From Rugamonas sp. (GTDB lineage: Bacteria; Pseudomonadota; Gammaproteobacteria; Burkholderiales; Burkholderiaceae_D): 58,224 bases of DNA. This document shows, piece after piece, positions 9,517-17,701 of this stretch. The position numbers and the translations under genes were made by a program. The stretch lies in contig NZ_JANXMI010000148.1 in assembly GCF_025354735.1 (NCBI RefSeq), positions 1 to 58,224 of the forward strand, written 5' to 3'. The notes under the pieces were generated by a model. It did not search any database and was not told where the DNA came from. It was given only the letters and a program-made list of their open reading frames with translations. Positions within the stretch are counted from its first letter, which is position 1, and the number at the start of each line of letters is the position of its first letter.

Positions 9517-9562
9517 ATGCATTTTTGCATCAGTCTGCCGATGTTATGCGTATTTACTGCAT
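9517..9562. promoter_or_regulatory. Candidate LysR operator between lysR and the MFS gene
   Basis: Two inverted repeats with the same half-site lie in the divergent gap: ATGCA-TTTT-TGCAT at 9517-9530 and ATGC-N10-GCAT at 9545-9562. Their arms are alike, their position between a LysR gene and its divergent neighbour is classic, and the first contains the T-Nx-A symmetry typical of LysR sites. Confidence 0.45.
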
Positions 9563-9615
9563 CAGGCAAGCCCACTACCATGGATGCCAACGCTACTCTC
9601 ATACAGGTAACCATC

Positions 9616-11022
9616 ATGTCCCATCCCTCCCTGCGCGCCACACCCACTGCCGCGCCCGAGCCGGCGGCGGCCGTCGTCCCCGGCGCGCTGGTGCTGCTGA
9701 CGCTCGCCATCGGTTTCGTCATGGCGATGATAGACCTCACCGCCGTCAATACCGCCCTGTCCGACATTTCCCTAAGCCTGGCCGTGCCGCTCACCGGCCT
9801 GGTATGGGTGGTCGACGGCTACACGCTGACCTTCGCCGCGCTGCTGCTGGCCGGCGGCGCGCTGGCCGACCGCTACGGCCCCAAGAACGTCTACCAGGGC
9901 GGCCTGGGCCTGTTCCTGCTGGCCTCCGTGCTGTGCGCGGTGGCGCCGAGCGGCGCCGCGCTGATCGCGGCGCGGCTGCTGCAAGGCGTCGGTGCGGCGC
10001 TGTTCATGCCCAGTTCACTGGCCCTGCTGACCCACGTCTATCAGGACGCCAAAGTGCGGGCCCGCATGCTGGGCACCTGGTCGGCCATCGTCGGCGGTTC
10101 GTCGACCATCGGCCCGCTGATCGGCGGCCTGCTGGTGCACCAATTCGGCTGGCGCAGCGTGTTCTGGATCAATGTGCCGATCGGCCTGCTGGGCATCGTG
10201 CTGACGCAGGTGCTGGTGCCGGCCGCGCCGCGCCATGAACGCGGCTTGTCGATGTTCAGCCATGCGCTGGGCGTGGCGGCGCTGGCCTCGCTCAGCTTCG
10301 TGCTGATCGAAGGCCCGTCGCTGGGCTGGGGTTCGGTGGCGGTGCTGAGCGCGATCGCCTGCGCCATCGCCACCGTCACCGTGCTGGTGCGGCGCGAGCG
10401 CAGCGGCTCGCACCCGCTGCTGCCGCACGCGCTGCTGGTGACGCACGGTTTCGGCGCCGCCAACGGCCTCGGTTTCCTGGTCAATTTCGCCGCCTTCGGC
10501 CAGCTGTTTTTACTGAGCCTGTTCCTGCAACAGTCGACCGGCGCCGACGCGCTGCACACCGGCCTCAAACTGCTGCCGATGATGGCGTCGTTCATGGTGG
10601 GCAATATGCTGTCGGGCCGGATTTCGGCCCGCATCGGCCTGCGCCTGCCGCTGTTGTACGGCACCGGCGGCGGCTTGCTGATGGCCTTGCTGCTGCTGAA
10701 CCTGACGCCGGCGACGCCGTATCTGCTGCTGGTGGCGGGCGTGATCGTGATGAACGTGGCGGTCGGCATCGCGATACCGGCGATGACGGCGACCGTGATG
10801 CAGGTGGCCGGCAGGACCCACGCCAGCAGCGCGGCGGCGGCGCTGAACGCCAACCGCCAGATCGGCGCGCTGGTCGGCGTGGCGCTGATGGGCACCGTGC
10901 TGCACCTGGTGCCGGCATGGTCGATGCGGCTGCCGGTGGCATTCGCCATGGTCGCGGCGGCGTATGCGCTGGCCTGGGTGCTGGTCTACCGCTACATCAA
11001 ACTGGCGCAGCCGGCGGCCTGA
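9616..11022 (+). CDS. MFS drug/multidrug transporter, DHA2 (14-TMS) type
   Basis: A 468-residue inner-membrane exporter with about 14 hydrophobic segments. Landmarks: MAMIDLTAVNTALSDIS in the first segment (family motif with Asp), WVVDGYTLTFAALLLAGGALADRYG (motif A), RLLQGVGAALFMPSSLALL (motif C-like region) and GPLIGGLLVHQFGWRSVFWINVPIGL. These are typical of EmrB/QacA-like proton-driven efflux pumps. The start at 9616 is chosen for the AGGTAA site 8 bases upstream; an ATG at 9580 would add 12 residues. It is divergent from a LysR regulator that probably controls it. No membrane-fusion partner gene lies nearby. The substrate cannot be told. Confidence 0.9.
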   Translation: MSHPSLRATPTAAPEPAAAVVPGALVLLTLAIGFVMAMIDLTAVNTALSDISLSLAVPLTGLVWVVDGYTLTFAALLLAGGALADRYGPKNVYQGGLGLFLLASVLCAVAPSGAALIAARLLQGVGAALFMPSSLALLTHVYQDAKVRARMLGTWSAIVGGSSTIGPLIGGLLVHQFGWRSVFWINVPIGLLGIVLTQVLVPAAPRHERGLSMFSHALGVAALASLSFVLIEGPSLGWGSVAVLSAIACAIATVTVLVRRERSGSHPLLPHALLVTHGFGAANGLGFLVNFAAFGQLFLLSLFLQQSTGADALHTGLKLLPMMASFMVGNMLSGRISARIGLRLPLLYGTGGGLLMALLLLNLTPATPYLLLVAGVIVMNVAVGIAIPAMTATVMQVAGRTHASSAAAALNANRQIGALVGVALMGTVLHLVPAWSMRLPVAFAMVAAAYALAWVLVYRYIKLAQPAA

Positions 11023-11038
11023 CTTCGGGGGCAAGACC

Positions 11039-11098
11039 GGGGCGGACCCCGCCAAGTTGCGGCGACTGCGGCCACCGCGCCCATGCGGGATCCGCCCC
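11039..11098. repeat. Large imperfect hairpin downstream of the MFS gene
   Basis: A 14-base arm at 11039-11052 (GGGGCGGACCCCGC) pairs with 11085-11098 with one mismatch, enclosing a 32-base GC-rich loop. It lies 16 bases after the MFS stop. No T-run follows, so it is more like a REP-type element or an mRNA-protecting hairpin than an intrinsic terminator. The motif CCCCCGATTT is repeated just after it. Confidence 0.4.
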
Positions 11099-11187
11099 CG
11101 ATTTGCCGCCCCCGATTTCGCGCACGCCGATGCGGCCGGCCGCGCGCTCACCGCTATCGCCATGCCCCGTTCGCGGACGCGGCGAAT

Positions 11188-11216
11188 TTATCCCGAATCC
11201 GGAAAATGGGTGTACT
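11188..11216 (+). promoter_or_regulatory. Possible sigma-70 promoter for the M16 protease
   Basis: TTATCC at 11188-11193, a 17-base spacer and TGTACT at 11211-11216 lie about 31 bases before the protease start. The spacing is ideal but the elements match only partly. Confidence 0.3.
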
Positions 11217-11246
11217 GTAGCGCATCGCCACCTTTCACTTGCCCTG

Positions 11247-14102
11247 ATGACTATCCGATCTCTGCGTGTTATTTCCGCCGCGGCCATGCTGGCCTGCGCC
11301 GTCCTGGCCCATGCCGATACCGTCGATTACCAAGCAAGCGACCAACTGCCGGTGTCGCCGCAAGTGAAGGTCGGCAAGCTGGCCAACGGACTGACTTACT
11401 ATATTCAAAAGAACGGCAAGCCGGCGCAAAAGGTCGAGTTGCGCCTGGTCGTCAAGGCCGGCTCGATACTGGAAGATGAAGACCAGCGCGGCCTGGCCCA
11501 CTTCACCGAGCACATGGCCTTCAACGGCTCGACCCATTTCAAGCGCAATGAGCTGATCTCCTACCTGGAATCGATAGGCGTGAAATTCGGCGCCGACCTC
11601 AATGCCTACACCGGTTTCGACGAGACGGTCTACATGCTGCCGATACCGACCGACAAAAAGGAGAATCTCGAAAAAGGCTTCGAGGTGCTGGAAGACTGGG
11701 CCCACGGCCTGTCCTTCACCGACGCCGATATCGACAGCGAACGCGCCATCGTCATGGAAGAACTGCGGCGCGGCAAAGGCGCCGACGACCGCGTCAACAA
11801 GGTGCTGCTGCCGAAATTGTTGAACGGTTCGCGCTACGCCGAGCGTCTGCCGATCGGCAAGGAAGAGATCATCCTGCACTTCCCCCACGACGCGATCCGC
11901 CGCTTTTACCGCGACTGGTACCGGCCGGACCTGATGGCGGTGATCGTCGTCGGCGACGTCGATCCGGCGCAGGCCGAGCGCCTCGTCGAAAGCCATTTCG
12001 GCGGCCTGAAAAATCCCGAGCAGGAGCGCCCGCGCGAGTACGCGGCCATCCCGGAGCGCACCCACTCCGAGGGCGTGGTCGTCACCGACAAGGAGGCGGG
12101 CGCCAACGTCGCCTATATCCGCTACCCCATCCTGGCCCACACCGACGCCAACACCTATGGTCAGTACCGCCACGATCTGATCGAAAGCCTGTACAGCGCG
12201 ATGCTGAGCCAGCGCATGGCCGAGCTGACGCAGCAAGCCGAACCGCCCTTCATCCAGGGCGGCAGCAGCATGGGGCAGGTGGCGCACGGCTACCGCTCGT
12301 TCAGCGCCGGCGCCGTCGTCGGCAAGGGCGGCCCCGCGCCGGCGCTGGCCGCGCTGGTGCAGGAAGACGAACGCGCGCGCCAATTCGGCTTCACCGCGCC
12401 GGAACTGGAGCGCGCCAAGAAAACCATGCTGCGCAGTTATGAGCGCATGTACAAGGAGCGCGACAAATCCGATTCGGCCGAGTATGTCGGCGAATACCAG
12501 CGCAGCTTCCTCGACCAGGAACCCATCCCCGGCATCGAGAACGAATACCGCTACGTGAACCAGATGGTGCCGGGCATTTCGCTGGAGGAGGTCAACGCCG
12601 CCGTCAAGCTGGCGATACCGGCCAACGAGAAAAAACTGGTGGTCTACACCGGCTCGGACCACGGCGACACGCCGCTGCCGACGCCGGCCGCGCTGCTGGC
12701 CGGCGTCGACGCGGCCGAGCAGATGACGGTGCAGGCGCACGAGGAAAAGGCGTACGGCAGCACGCTGATGGCGCACGCGCCCAAGGCCGGCCGCATCGTC
12801 AAGCAAAGCCGGGACGCGGCGCTGGGACTGACCACGCTCACGCTGGGCAACGGCGTCAAGGTGGTGCTCAAGCCCACCGACTTCAAGAACGACCAGGTGA
12901 TGCTGAGCGGCTCGCGCTTCGGCGGCCAGTCGCTGTACGGCCAGCAGGACATGTTCAACGCGCGCTACGCCAGCGCCATCGCCGGCCAGATGGGCCTCGG
13001 TGCGTACTCGCCGACGGATTTGCAGAAGGTCCTGGCCGGCAAGACGGTCGGCGTATCGGCCTCGCTGTCGCTGCTGTCGGAGGGACTGTCGGGCGGCTCC
13101 GGCAGCGCCGACGTGGAAACCATGCTGCAACTGGTCTACCTTGAATTCACGGCGCCGCGCAAGGATACGGCGCTGTACGATTCCTTCATCGGCAAGCAGC
13201 GCGAGCTGGCGCGCAATGCGCTGTCGCGGCCCGAGGCCGTGTTCAACGACGAATACTACGCCACGCTGTACAACAACAATCCGCGCGTGGCGAAGGTGCC
13301 GCGGCCGGAGGATTTCGACCAGGTGGGACTGGACCGCGCCTTCGACATCTACCGCGACCGCATGTCCAGCGCCAGGGACTTCACCTTCTTCATCGTCGGC
13401 AGCTTCGACGTCGACAAAATCAAGCCGCTGCTGGCGACCTACCTGGGCAGCCTGCCGGTGGGCGCGATTCCGGTCGCCTACAAGGACCTGGGCGTGCGGC
13501 CGGTGCGCGGCGTCGTCAAGAAGGAAGTGAACAAGGGCTCGGAGGCCAAGGCCACGGTGTCGCTGACCTTCAGCGGCGACGCGCGGTTCTCGGACGCCGA
13601 GCGCCTGCGTTTGCAATTCCTGGTCGAGGTCTTGAACATCAAGCTGATTGAATCGCTGCGCGAGCAGAAAGGCTTGATCTACAGCGGCGGCGCCAGCGGA
13701 TCGGTGAGCAAGCTGCCGTACGAGAGCTATATGGTCGGCATCACGCTGCCGTGCGCGCCGGAGAATGTCGACAAGGTGGTCGCCGCCACGCTGGCGGAAA
13801 TCGCCAAGCTCAAGGAAGACGGCCCGGCGCTGGCGGACCTGAACAAGGTCAAGGCCAACTGGCAGGAAAACCACCTGAAGGTGGTGCGCGAAAACGGTTA
13901 CTGGCTGGGCCAGCTGCAATCGGCGCAGATCAACGGCACCGACCCGAAAGCCTTGCTGACGGTGGCCAGGCGGGTCGACGCGCTGACGCCGGCCGACCTA
14001 CAAGCGGCCGCGCGGCGCTACTTCGACACCGACAATTATCTGCAGATGGTGCTGGCGCCCGAGAAGCCGGCGGCGCCGCCGGCGCAAGCCGGCGCGCAGT
14101 GA
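11247..14102 (+). CDS. Exported M16-family zinc metalloprotease (PqqL/insulinase-like)
   Basis: A 951-residue protein with two M16 halves. A cleavable signal peptide (MTIRSLRVISAAAMLACAVLAHA) places it in the periplasm. The inverted zinc motif HFTEH is at residues 85-89, with the third ligand probably E165 (SERAIVMEE), 76 residues downstream as the family requires. The second half (from about residue 520) is the non-catalytic partner domain seen in full-length M16B proteases, with REQKGLIYSGGASGS typical of it. Such enzymes degrade or process peptides in the periplasm. The gene stands alone; a probable promoter lies at 11188-11216. The ribosome site is weak. Confidence 0.9.
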   Translation: MTIRSLRVISAAAMLACAVLAHADTVDYQASDQLPVSPQVKVGKLANGLTYYIQKNGKPAQKVELRLVVKAGSILEDEDQRGLAHFTEHMAFNGSTHFKRNELISYLESIGVKFGADLNAYTGFDETVYMLPIPTDKKENLEKGFEVLEDWAHGLSFTDADIDSERAIVMEELRRGKGADDRVNKVLLPKLLNGSRYAERLPIGKEEIILHFPHDAIRRFYRDWYRPDLMAVIVVGDVDPAQAERLVESHFGGLKNPEQERPREYAAIPERTHSEGVVVTDKEAGANVAYIRYPILAHTDANTYGQYRHDLIESLYSAMLSQRMAELTQQAEPPFIQGGSSMGQVAHGYRSFSAGAVVGKGGPAPALAALVQEDERARQFGFTAPELERAKKTMLRSYERMYKERDKSDSAEYVGEYQRSFLDQEPIPGIENEYRYVNQMVPGISLEEVNAAVKLAIPANEKKLVVYTGSDHGDTPLPTPAALLAGVDAAEQMTVQAHEEKAYGSTLMAHAPKAGRIVKQSRDAALGLTTLTLGNGVKVVLKPTDFKNDQVMLSGSRFGGQSLYGQQDMFNARYASAIAGQMGLGAYSPTDLQKVLAGKTVGVSASLSLLSEGLSGGSGSADVETMLQLVYLEFTAPRKDTALYDSFIGKQRELARNALSRPEAVFNDEYYATLYNNNPRVAKVPRPEDFDQVGLDRAFDIYRDRMSSARDFTFFIVGSFDVDKIKPLLATYLGSLPVGAIPVAYKDLGVRPVRGVVKKEVNKGSEAKATVSLTFSGDARFSDAERLRLQFLVEVLNIKLIESLREQKGLIYSGGASGSVSKLPYESYMVGITLPCAPENVDKVVAATLAEIAKLKEDGPALADLNKVKANWQENHLKVVRENGYWLGQLQSAQINGTDPKALLTVARRVDALTPADLQAAARRYFDTDNYLQMVLAPEKPAAPPAQAGAQ

Positions 14103-14115
14103 GCATGGCCAAAAC

Positions 14116-14124
14116 TGCTACACT
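14116..14124 (+). promoter_or_regulatory. Possible extended -10 element before the small acidic gene
   Basis: TGCTACACT begins 14 bases after the protease stop and about 50 bases before the next start. TGC-TACACT is an extended -10 form; no good -35 is seen. Confidence 0.25.
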
Positions 14125-14169
14125 GTGGGCCGTACCGAACACGTATCAACGAATCGCAAGAGGCAGTTT

Positions 14170-14370
14170 ATGGCAAAGAAAAAAGAAGAGCTGGATCAGG
14201 AAACGCTGGATCTGATTAACTGGTGCATCGAAGTCGAAGGCTTCCTGGTCATCGGCGGCGCCACCCAAGAGCAGGCGCAGGAACACATAGAAGAGCAGGT
14301 CGAGTGGTTCACCGACCAGTTTTACGACGGCCTGACGCCGGAGCAGGCGGCCAAGGAAGCGCTGGCCTGA
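14170..14370 (+). CDS. Small acidic conserved-type protein, unknown function
   Basis: A 66-residue soluble protein starting at the ATG at 14170 after an AAGAGGC site. It opens with a Lys patch (MAKKKEEL) and continues with acidic, helical sequence (ETLDLINWCIEVEGFLVIGGATQEQAQ...). No membrane segment or signal is present. The codon use matches the chromosome and the ribosome site is good, so it is likely to be expressed. I do not recognise a named family. It lies between the protease and rhodanese genes with its own possible -10 element. Confidence 0.65.
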   Translation: MAKKKEELDQETLDLINWCIEVEGFLVIGGATQEQAQEHIEEQVEWFTDQFYDGLTPEQAAKEALA

Positions 14371-14378
14371 CAGGGGGA

Positions 14379-14410
14379 ATGGCGCGCAAGCGGCCGGCGG
14401 CGCGCGCCAT
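14379..14410. terminator. Hairpin after the small acidic gene
   Basis: Perfect 9-base arms ATGGCGCGC (14379-14387) and GCGCGCCAT (14402-14410) enclose 14 bases, 9 bases after the stop codon. No T-run follows, so termination is uncertain. A TAGAAT element at 14415-14420 just after it could serve the rhodanese gene. Confidence 0.3.
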
Positions 14411-14453
14411 CGCTTAGAATAGCGCCTTCCGCATATGCGGCGCCGCCCGCCCG

Positions 14454-15404
14454 ATGAAGCCTCACTTGTCCGATCACGTAGTCGTTTCCGATTTCCGCCC
14501 GGACCTGGTCCGCTGGCGCCAGCTCGTCACGCCCGCGTGGCTGGCGGCGCTGATCGCCGGCGACGCGGTCGATGCGGCCCCGCCCCCCGGCTGGCGGCTG
14601 TTCGAAGCCGGCTGCGCCGGCGCCGGGCTGTTCGAGCAAGCCCACATTCCCGGCGCCGCCTACCTGGACACCCGCCAGCTGGAGCAGGAACCCTTATGGA
14701 ATAAGGTCTCCGACGAGGCGCTGCTGCAACTGCTGCTGGCGCGCGGCGTGCACCACGATACCTGCGTCATCCTCTACGGCCGCAACAACCTGGCCGCCGC
14801 GCGCGCCGCCCACCTGCTGCTGTACGCCGGCGTGCGCGACGTGCGCCTGCTCGACGGCGGCTATCCGCTGTGGCGCGCCGGCGGCCACGCCTGCGAACAG
14901 GGGCCGGCGCCCGCCAGCGCTCCCACCGCCGATTTCGGCGCGGCCTTCCCCGCGCATCCCGAATACATGCTCGATACGGCGCAGGTGCGGGCATTGCTGC
15001 AACAACCGGGCGACGTCCTGGTCAGCATCCGCACGTGGAATGAATTTACCGGCAGGGTTTCGGGGTATAGTTATATCGATGGCAAGGGCGATATCCCGGG
15101 CGCGCGCTGGGGCCGGGCCGGCGCGGACGGTGACGTCAACAGCATGAGCGCCTACCAGCGCGCCGACGGCAGCATGAAGCAGGCCGCCGAGATCCGCCGC
15201 CAGTGGTTGTCGGCCGGCATCGGCGCCAGCGGCGACCGGCGCCAGCGCACGGCCTTTTACTGCGGCACCGGCTGGCGCGCGTCGCTGGCGTTTTTCTACG
15301 CGTGGCTGATGGACTGGCCGCACATCAGCGTCTACGACGGCGGCTGGTGCGAATGGAGCCGCGATCCGGCCAACCCGGTGGTGCGCCGCTGCGACGCGAT
15401 GTAA
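14454..15404 (+). CDS. Tandem-rhodanese sulfurtransferase
   Basis: A 316-residue two-domain rhodanese, an enzyme class that moves sulfane sulfur from thiosulfate or mercaptopyruvate to acceptors such as cyanide or thiols. The first domain (about 18-135; HIPGAAYLDTRQLE, LLDGGYPLWRAGG) has VILYGRN where the active loop would be, with no Cys, so it is inactive as expected. The second domain (about 160-310) carries the active-site loop AFYCGTGWRAS with C270 as the likely persulfide carrier, then ISVYDGGWCEWSRDPANPV. No signal peptide is seen. The loop CGTGWR differs from both thiosulfate (CRKGVT) and mercaptopyruvate (CGSGVT) types, so the donor is unclear. Confidence 0.85.
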   Translation: MKPHLSDHVVVSDFRPDLVRWRQLVTPAWLAALIAGDAVDAAPPPGWRLFEAGCAGAGLFEQAHIPGAAYLDTRQLEQEPLWNKVSDEALLQLLLARGVHHDTCVILYGRNNLAAARAAHLLLYAGVRDVRLLDGGYPLWRAGGHACEQGPAPASAPTADFGAAFPAHPEYMLDTAQVRALLQQPGDVLVSIRTWNEFTGRVSGYSYIDGKGDIPGARWGRAGADGDVNSMSAYQRADGSMKQAAEIRRQWLSAGIGASGDRRQRTAFYCGTGWRASLAFFYAWLMDWPHISVYDGGWCEWSRDPANPVVRRCDAM

Positions 15405-15510
15405 GGCGCCCGGCCGCGCCGATTCCAGTGTGGTCCGATTCGCGCCGTCAAAAAACATGCTAGGCTAAACGACGAGAGCCGAACGAGAGCCAACGTCACC
15501 GGGAGTGTCC

Positions 15511-16050
15511 ATGTTCAAAAAAATCGCCCTGTCAGTTGTGGTGCTGGTCTTGCTGGTGCTGGCCTACGCCGCCACGCGTCCCGACAGTTATCGGGTGCAG
15601 CGCAGCGTCGCCATCAAGGCGCCGCCGGCCGCGGTCATGGCGCTCATCAGCGACTTCCACCAGTGGCCCCTGTGGTCGCCGTGGGAAAAACTGGACCCCG
15701 CGATGACGCGCACCTACGGCGGCGCCCCCAGGGACATGGGCGCGGTCTACAGCTGGAGCGGCAACGACAAGGTGGGCGCCGGCCGCATGGAAATCACCGG
15801 CATGAACGCGGCCAGCAACGTCACGATCAAGCTCGATTTCCTGCGCCCGTTCGAGTCGCACAACGTCACCGAATTCGTGTTGGCGCCGGACGGCGAGACG
15901 ACCACCGTGACGTGGGCCATGTATGGCCCGAGTTCCTACCTGACGAAGCTGATGAGTCTCGTCGCCAGCATGGACAGCATGATAGGCGGCGACTTCGAGC
16001 GCGGCCTGGCCAGGCTGAAGGCCGCCGCCGAACAGGGCGCGCATATATAG
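15511..16050 (+). CDS. Membrane-anchored SRPBCC (START-like) family protein
   Basis: A 179-residue protein with an N-terminal hydrophobic segment (ALSVVVLVLLVLAYAA, about 5-20) and an SRPBCC fold, a ligand-binding helix-grip family. The pattern VQRSVAIKAPPAAVMALISDFHQWPLWSPWEKLDPAM is typical of polyketide-cyclase/START-like proteins of this subgroup, which lack an assigned ligand. The ATG at 15511 is preferred over a GTG at 15505 because GGGAG sits about 5 bases before it. The domain probably faces the periplasm. The next gene starts 39 bases downstream in the same direction. Confidence 0.8.
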   Translation: MFKKIALSVVVLVLLVLAYAATRPDSYRVQRSVAIKAPPAAVMALISDFHQWPLWSPWEKLDPAMTRTYGGAPRDMGAVYSWSGNDKVGAGRMEITGMNAASNVTIKLDFLRPFESHNVTEFVLAPDGETTTVTWAMYGPSSYLTKLMSLVASMDSMIGGDFERGLARLKAAAEQGAHI

Positions 16051-16089
16051 TGGGTGTAGTGAGTGGCTGCTTATTTTGTGGAGGTCGTC

Positions 16090-16527
16090 ATGAAATGTCT
16101 GACTCTGCTGGCGTCGGCGGTCGCCGTCCTGGCCTTCAGCGCGCAGGCCGGTGCCAAGCCGCCCAAGCTGCGCCAGGACCATCCGGTGGTCGGCATCTGG
16201 AGCCTGACGGTGCCCAACACCGTCTGCCACGAAATCTACCGCATCCGCGACGATGGCACCAGCATCGTCACCAGCTCGCAGGAAGTGGCCGAATCCGAAT
16301 TCCAGATCGCCGACCAGCCCGACAAGCTGGGCTTCTACAAGGAAGTCGACACCATCGTCAAGGACAACGGCAAACACGATTGCAGCGGCGACGTGACCGA
16401 AGTGGGGCGCGCCGTCACCAGTTACCTGCTGTTCCATCCGTCCGGCGACATGTTCCTGATGTGCCTCGACCACGACACCAAGCGCTGCATCGGACCGTTC
16501 GTGCGCGTCAAGGGCGCGGACACCTGA
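16090..16527 (+). CDS. Exported hypothetical protein
   Basis: A 145-residue protein with a signal peptide (MKCLTLLASAVAVLAFSAQAGA). The ATG at 16090 follows GGAGG at an ideal distance. The mature part (VVGIWSLTVPNTVCHEIYRIRDDGTSIV) looks like a small beta-rich domain with Cys at a few positions that could form disulfides (TVC, HDCSGD, LMCLDH, KRCIG). I recognise no named family. It may be co-transcribed with the SRPBCC gene upstream and is convergent with the AraC-type regulator. Confidence 0.65.
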   Translation: MKCLTLLASAVAVLAFSAQAGAKPPKLRQDHPVVGIWSLTVPNTVCHEIYRIRDDGTSIVTSSQEVAESEFQIADQPDKLGFYKEVDTIVKDNGKHDCSGDVTEVGRAVTSYLLFHPSGDMFLMCLDHDTKRCIGPFVRVKGADT

Positions 16528-16543
16528 TGGCAGCCGCGATACA

Positions 16544-17590
16544 TCAGCCGCGATACGCGCCCGGATTCACGCCGGCCCACATGCGGAAGGCGTGATTGAA
16601 GGCGCTCTGCTCCTGGTAGCCGAGCAGGAACGCGATGTCGACCAGGCTCAATTCACCCTGCCGCAGATAATCCTGCGCCAGCGCGAAGCGGGTCTGGTCG
16701 AGCACCTGCTGGAAGGTGGCGCCGGCGTCGCTCAGCTTGCGCTGCAAGGTGCGCGGCGACAGATGGAGCTCCTCGGCGATCGCCGCCAGCCGCACCTGTC
16801 CCTGCGCCAGATTGCGCGCGATGGCCGCCCGCACCTGCTGCGCGATATCGGCGTCGGCCCGCGTGCGCGTCTTCAGCAACTGCTCGGCGTGCTGGCGCAG
16901 CACCGGATATAAACCGACATCGGCGTTCGGCACCGGCCACGCCAGCATCCGCGCATCGAAGCTGGCCACATTGGCCGGCGCGTCGAAGCGCGGCAGGGCG
17001 CCGAGCACGCGCTCATATTCCATATGGGCCGCTTGATGGTCGGCTTGGTCGGCGGCGCCGCCGTCGTGCGTCAGCGCCAGCCGCGCCGGCGGCAGCACCG
17101 CGCCGGCCAGCCAGTTGCCGAACACGCGGATGCCGGCGAAGACGCTGTCGGCCAGGTGGCGCCGCGCGGCCGGGTAGTGACTGTGCCAGCTGTAATGGGC
17201 CACGCCGTCGGCCACCCGCAGCGAGGAGCGGCCCAGGTCATGCGCCAGCTGCTCGTAGCGCATGGTCTGTTCCAGCGCCTGGCCGAAATCGCGGCAGCTC
17301 AATAAAATCAGGCCGTAGACGCTGTAGGTGCCCAGCTTGACGCGCTCGCCCACGTGCAGCCCGAAGTGGGCGTCGCCCGTCAGCGCGGCGCCGACGTCGA
17401 GCAGGCGCACGTAGTCGTCGGCCGGCAGCGTGTCGGGCAGCGGCGAGAGCGCGCCGGCGGCCAGCGCGGCGGCGCGTTCCAGATCGGCCGCCGTCACGCC
17501 GCGCGCCGCCGCCGCTTCCAGCAGCGGTTGCAGATAGGAGCCGGCCACGCGGCCGCCGCGCGCTGGCGCGTCAGGTGGCGGGGATGGCAT
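16544..17590 (-). CDS. AraC-family regulator with arabinose-binding-type N-terminal domain
   Basis: A 348-residue regulator. The first 200 residues match the N-terminal domain common to OruR/ArgR-like AraC proteins (PF12625 type: YVRLLDVGAALTGDAHFGLHVGERVKLGTYSVYGLILLSC). The C-terminal 100 residues hold the two helix-turn-helix units (LAAIAEELHLSPRTLQRKLSDAGATF and LVDIAFLLGYQEQSAFNHAFRMWAGVNPGAYR). It is divergent from the flavoenzyme-glpD-kinase operon with 111 bases between starts, so it is the obvious candidate regulator of that operon. The inducer is unknown; this subgroup often senses small organic or lipid-derived molecules. Confidence 0.88.
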   Translation of the reverse strand: MPSPPPDAPARGGRVAGSYLQPLLEAAAARGVTAADLERAAALAAGALSPLPDTLPADDYVRLLDVGAALTGDAHFGLHVGERVKLGTYSVYGLILLSCRDFGQALEQTMRYEQLAHDLGRSSLRVADGVAHYSWHSHYPAARRHLADSVFAGIRVFGNWLAGAVLPPARLALTHDGGAADQADHQAAHMEYERVLGALPRFDAPANVASFDARMLAWPVPNADVGLYPVLRQHAEQLLKTRTRADADIAQQVRAAIARNLAQGQVRLAAIAEELHLSPRTLQRKLSDAGATFQQVLDQTRFALAQDYLRQGELSLVDIAFLLGYQEQSAFNHAFRMWAGVNPGAYRG

Positions 17591-17701
17591 GATAGAACAA
17601 GGCGATTGGCATAAAAACGCAATACCGGAAAAGGGATGTATCTTATTGTCGTGTCATCGAGACAGGTGCGCGCCACAGTATAACAACGCAGACAGGAAAC
17701 C

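Noticed and set aside
11235..13919. An 894-codon open frame opposite the M16 protease
   Set aside because: Same cause: antisense of a GC-rich gene. It has no recognisable domains, while the plus strand reads a complete M16 protease.
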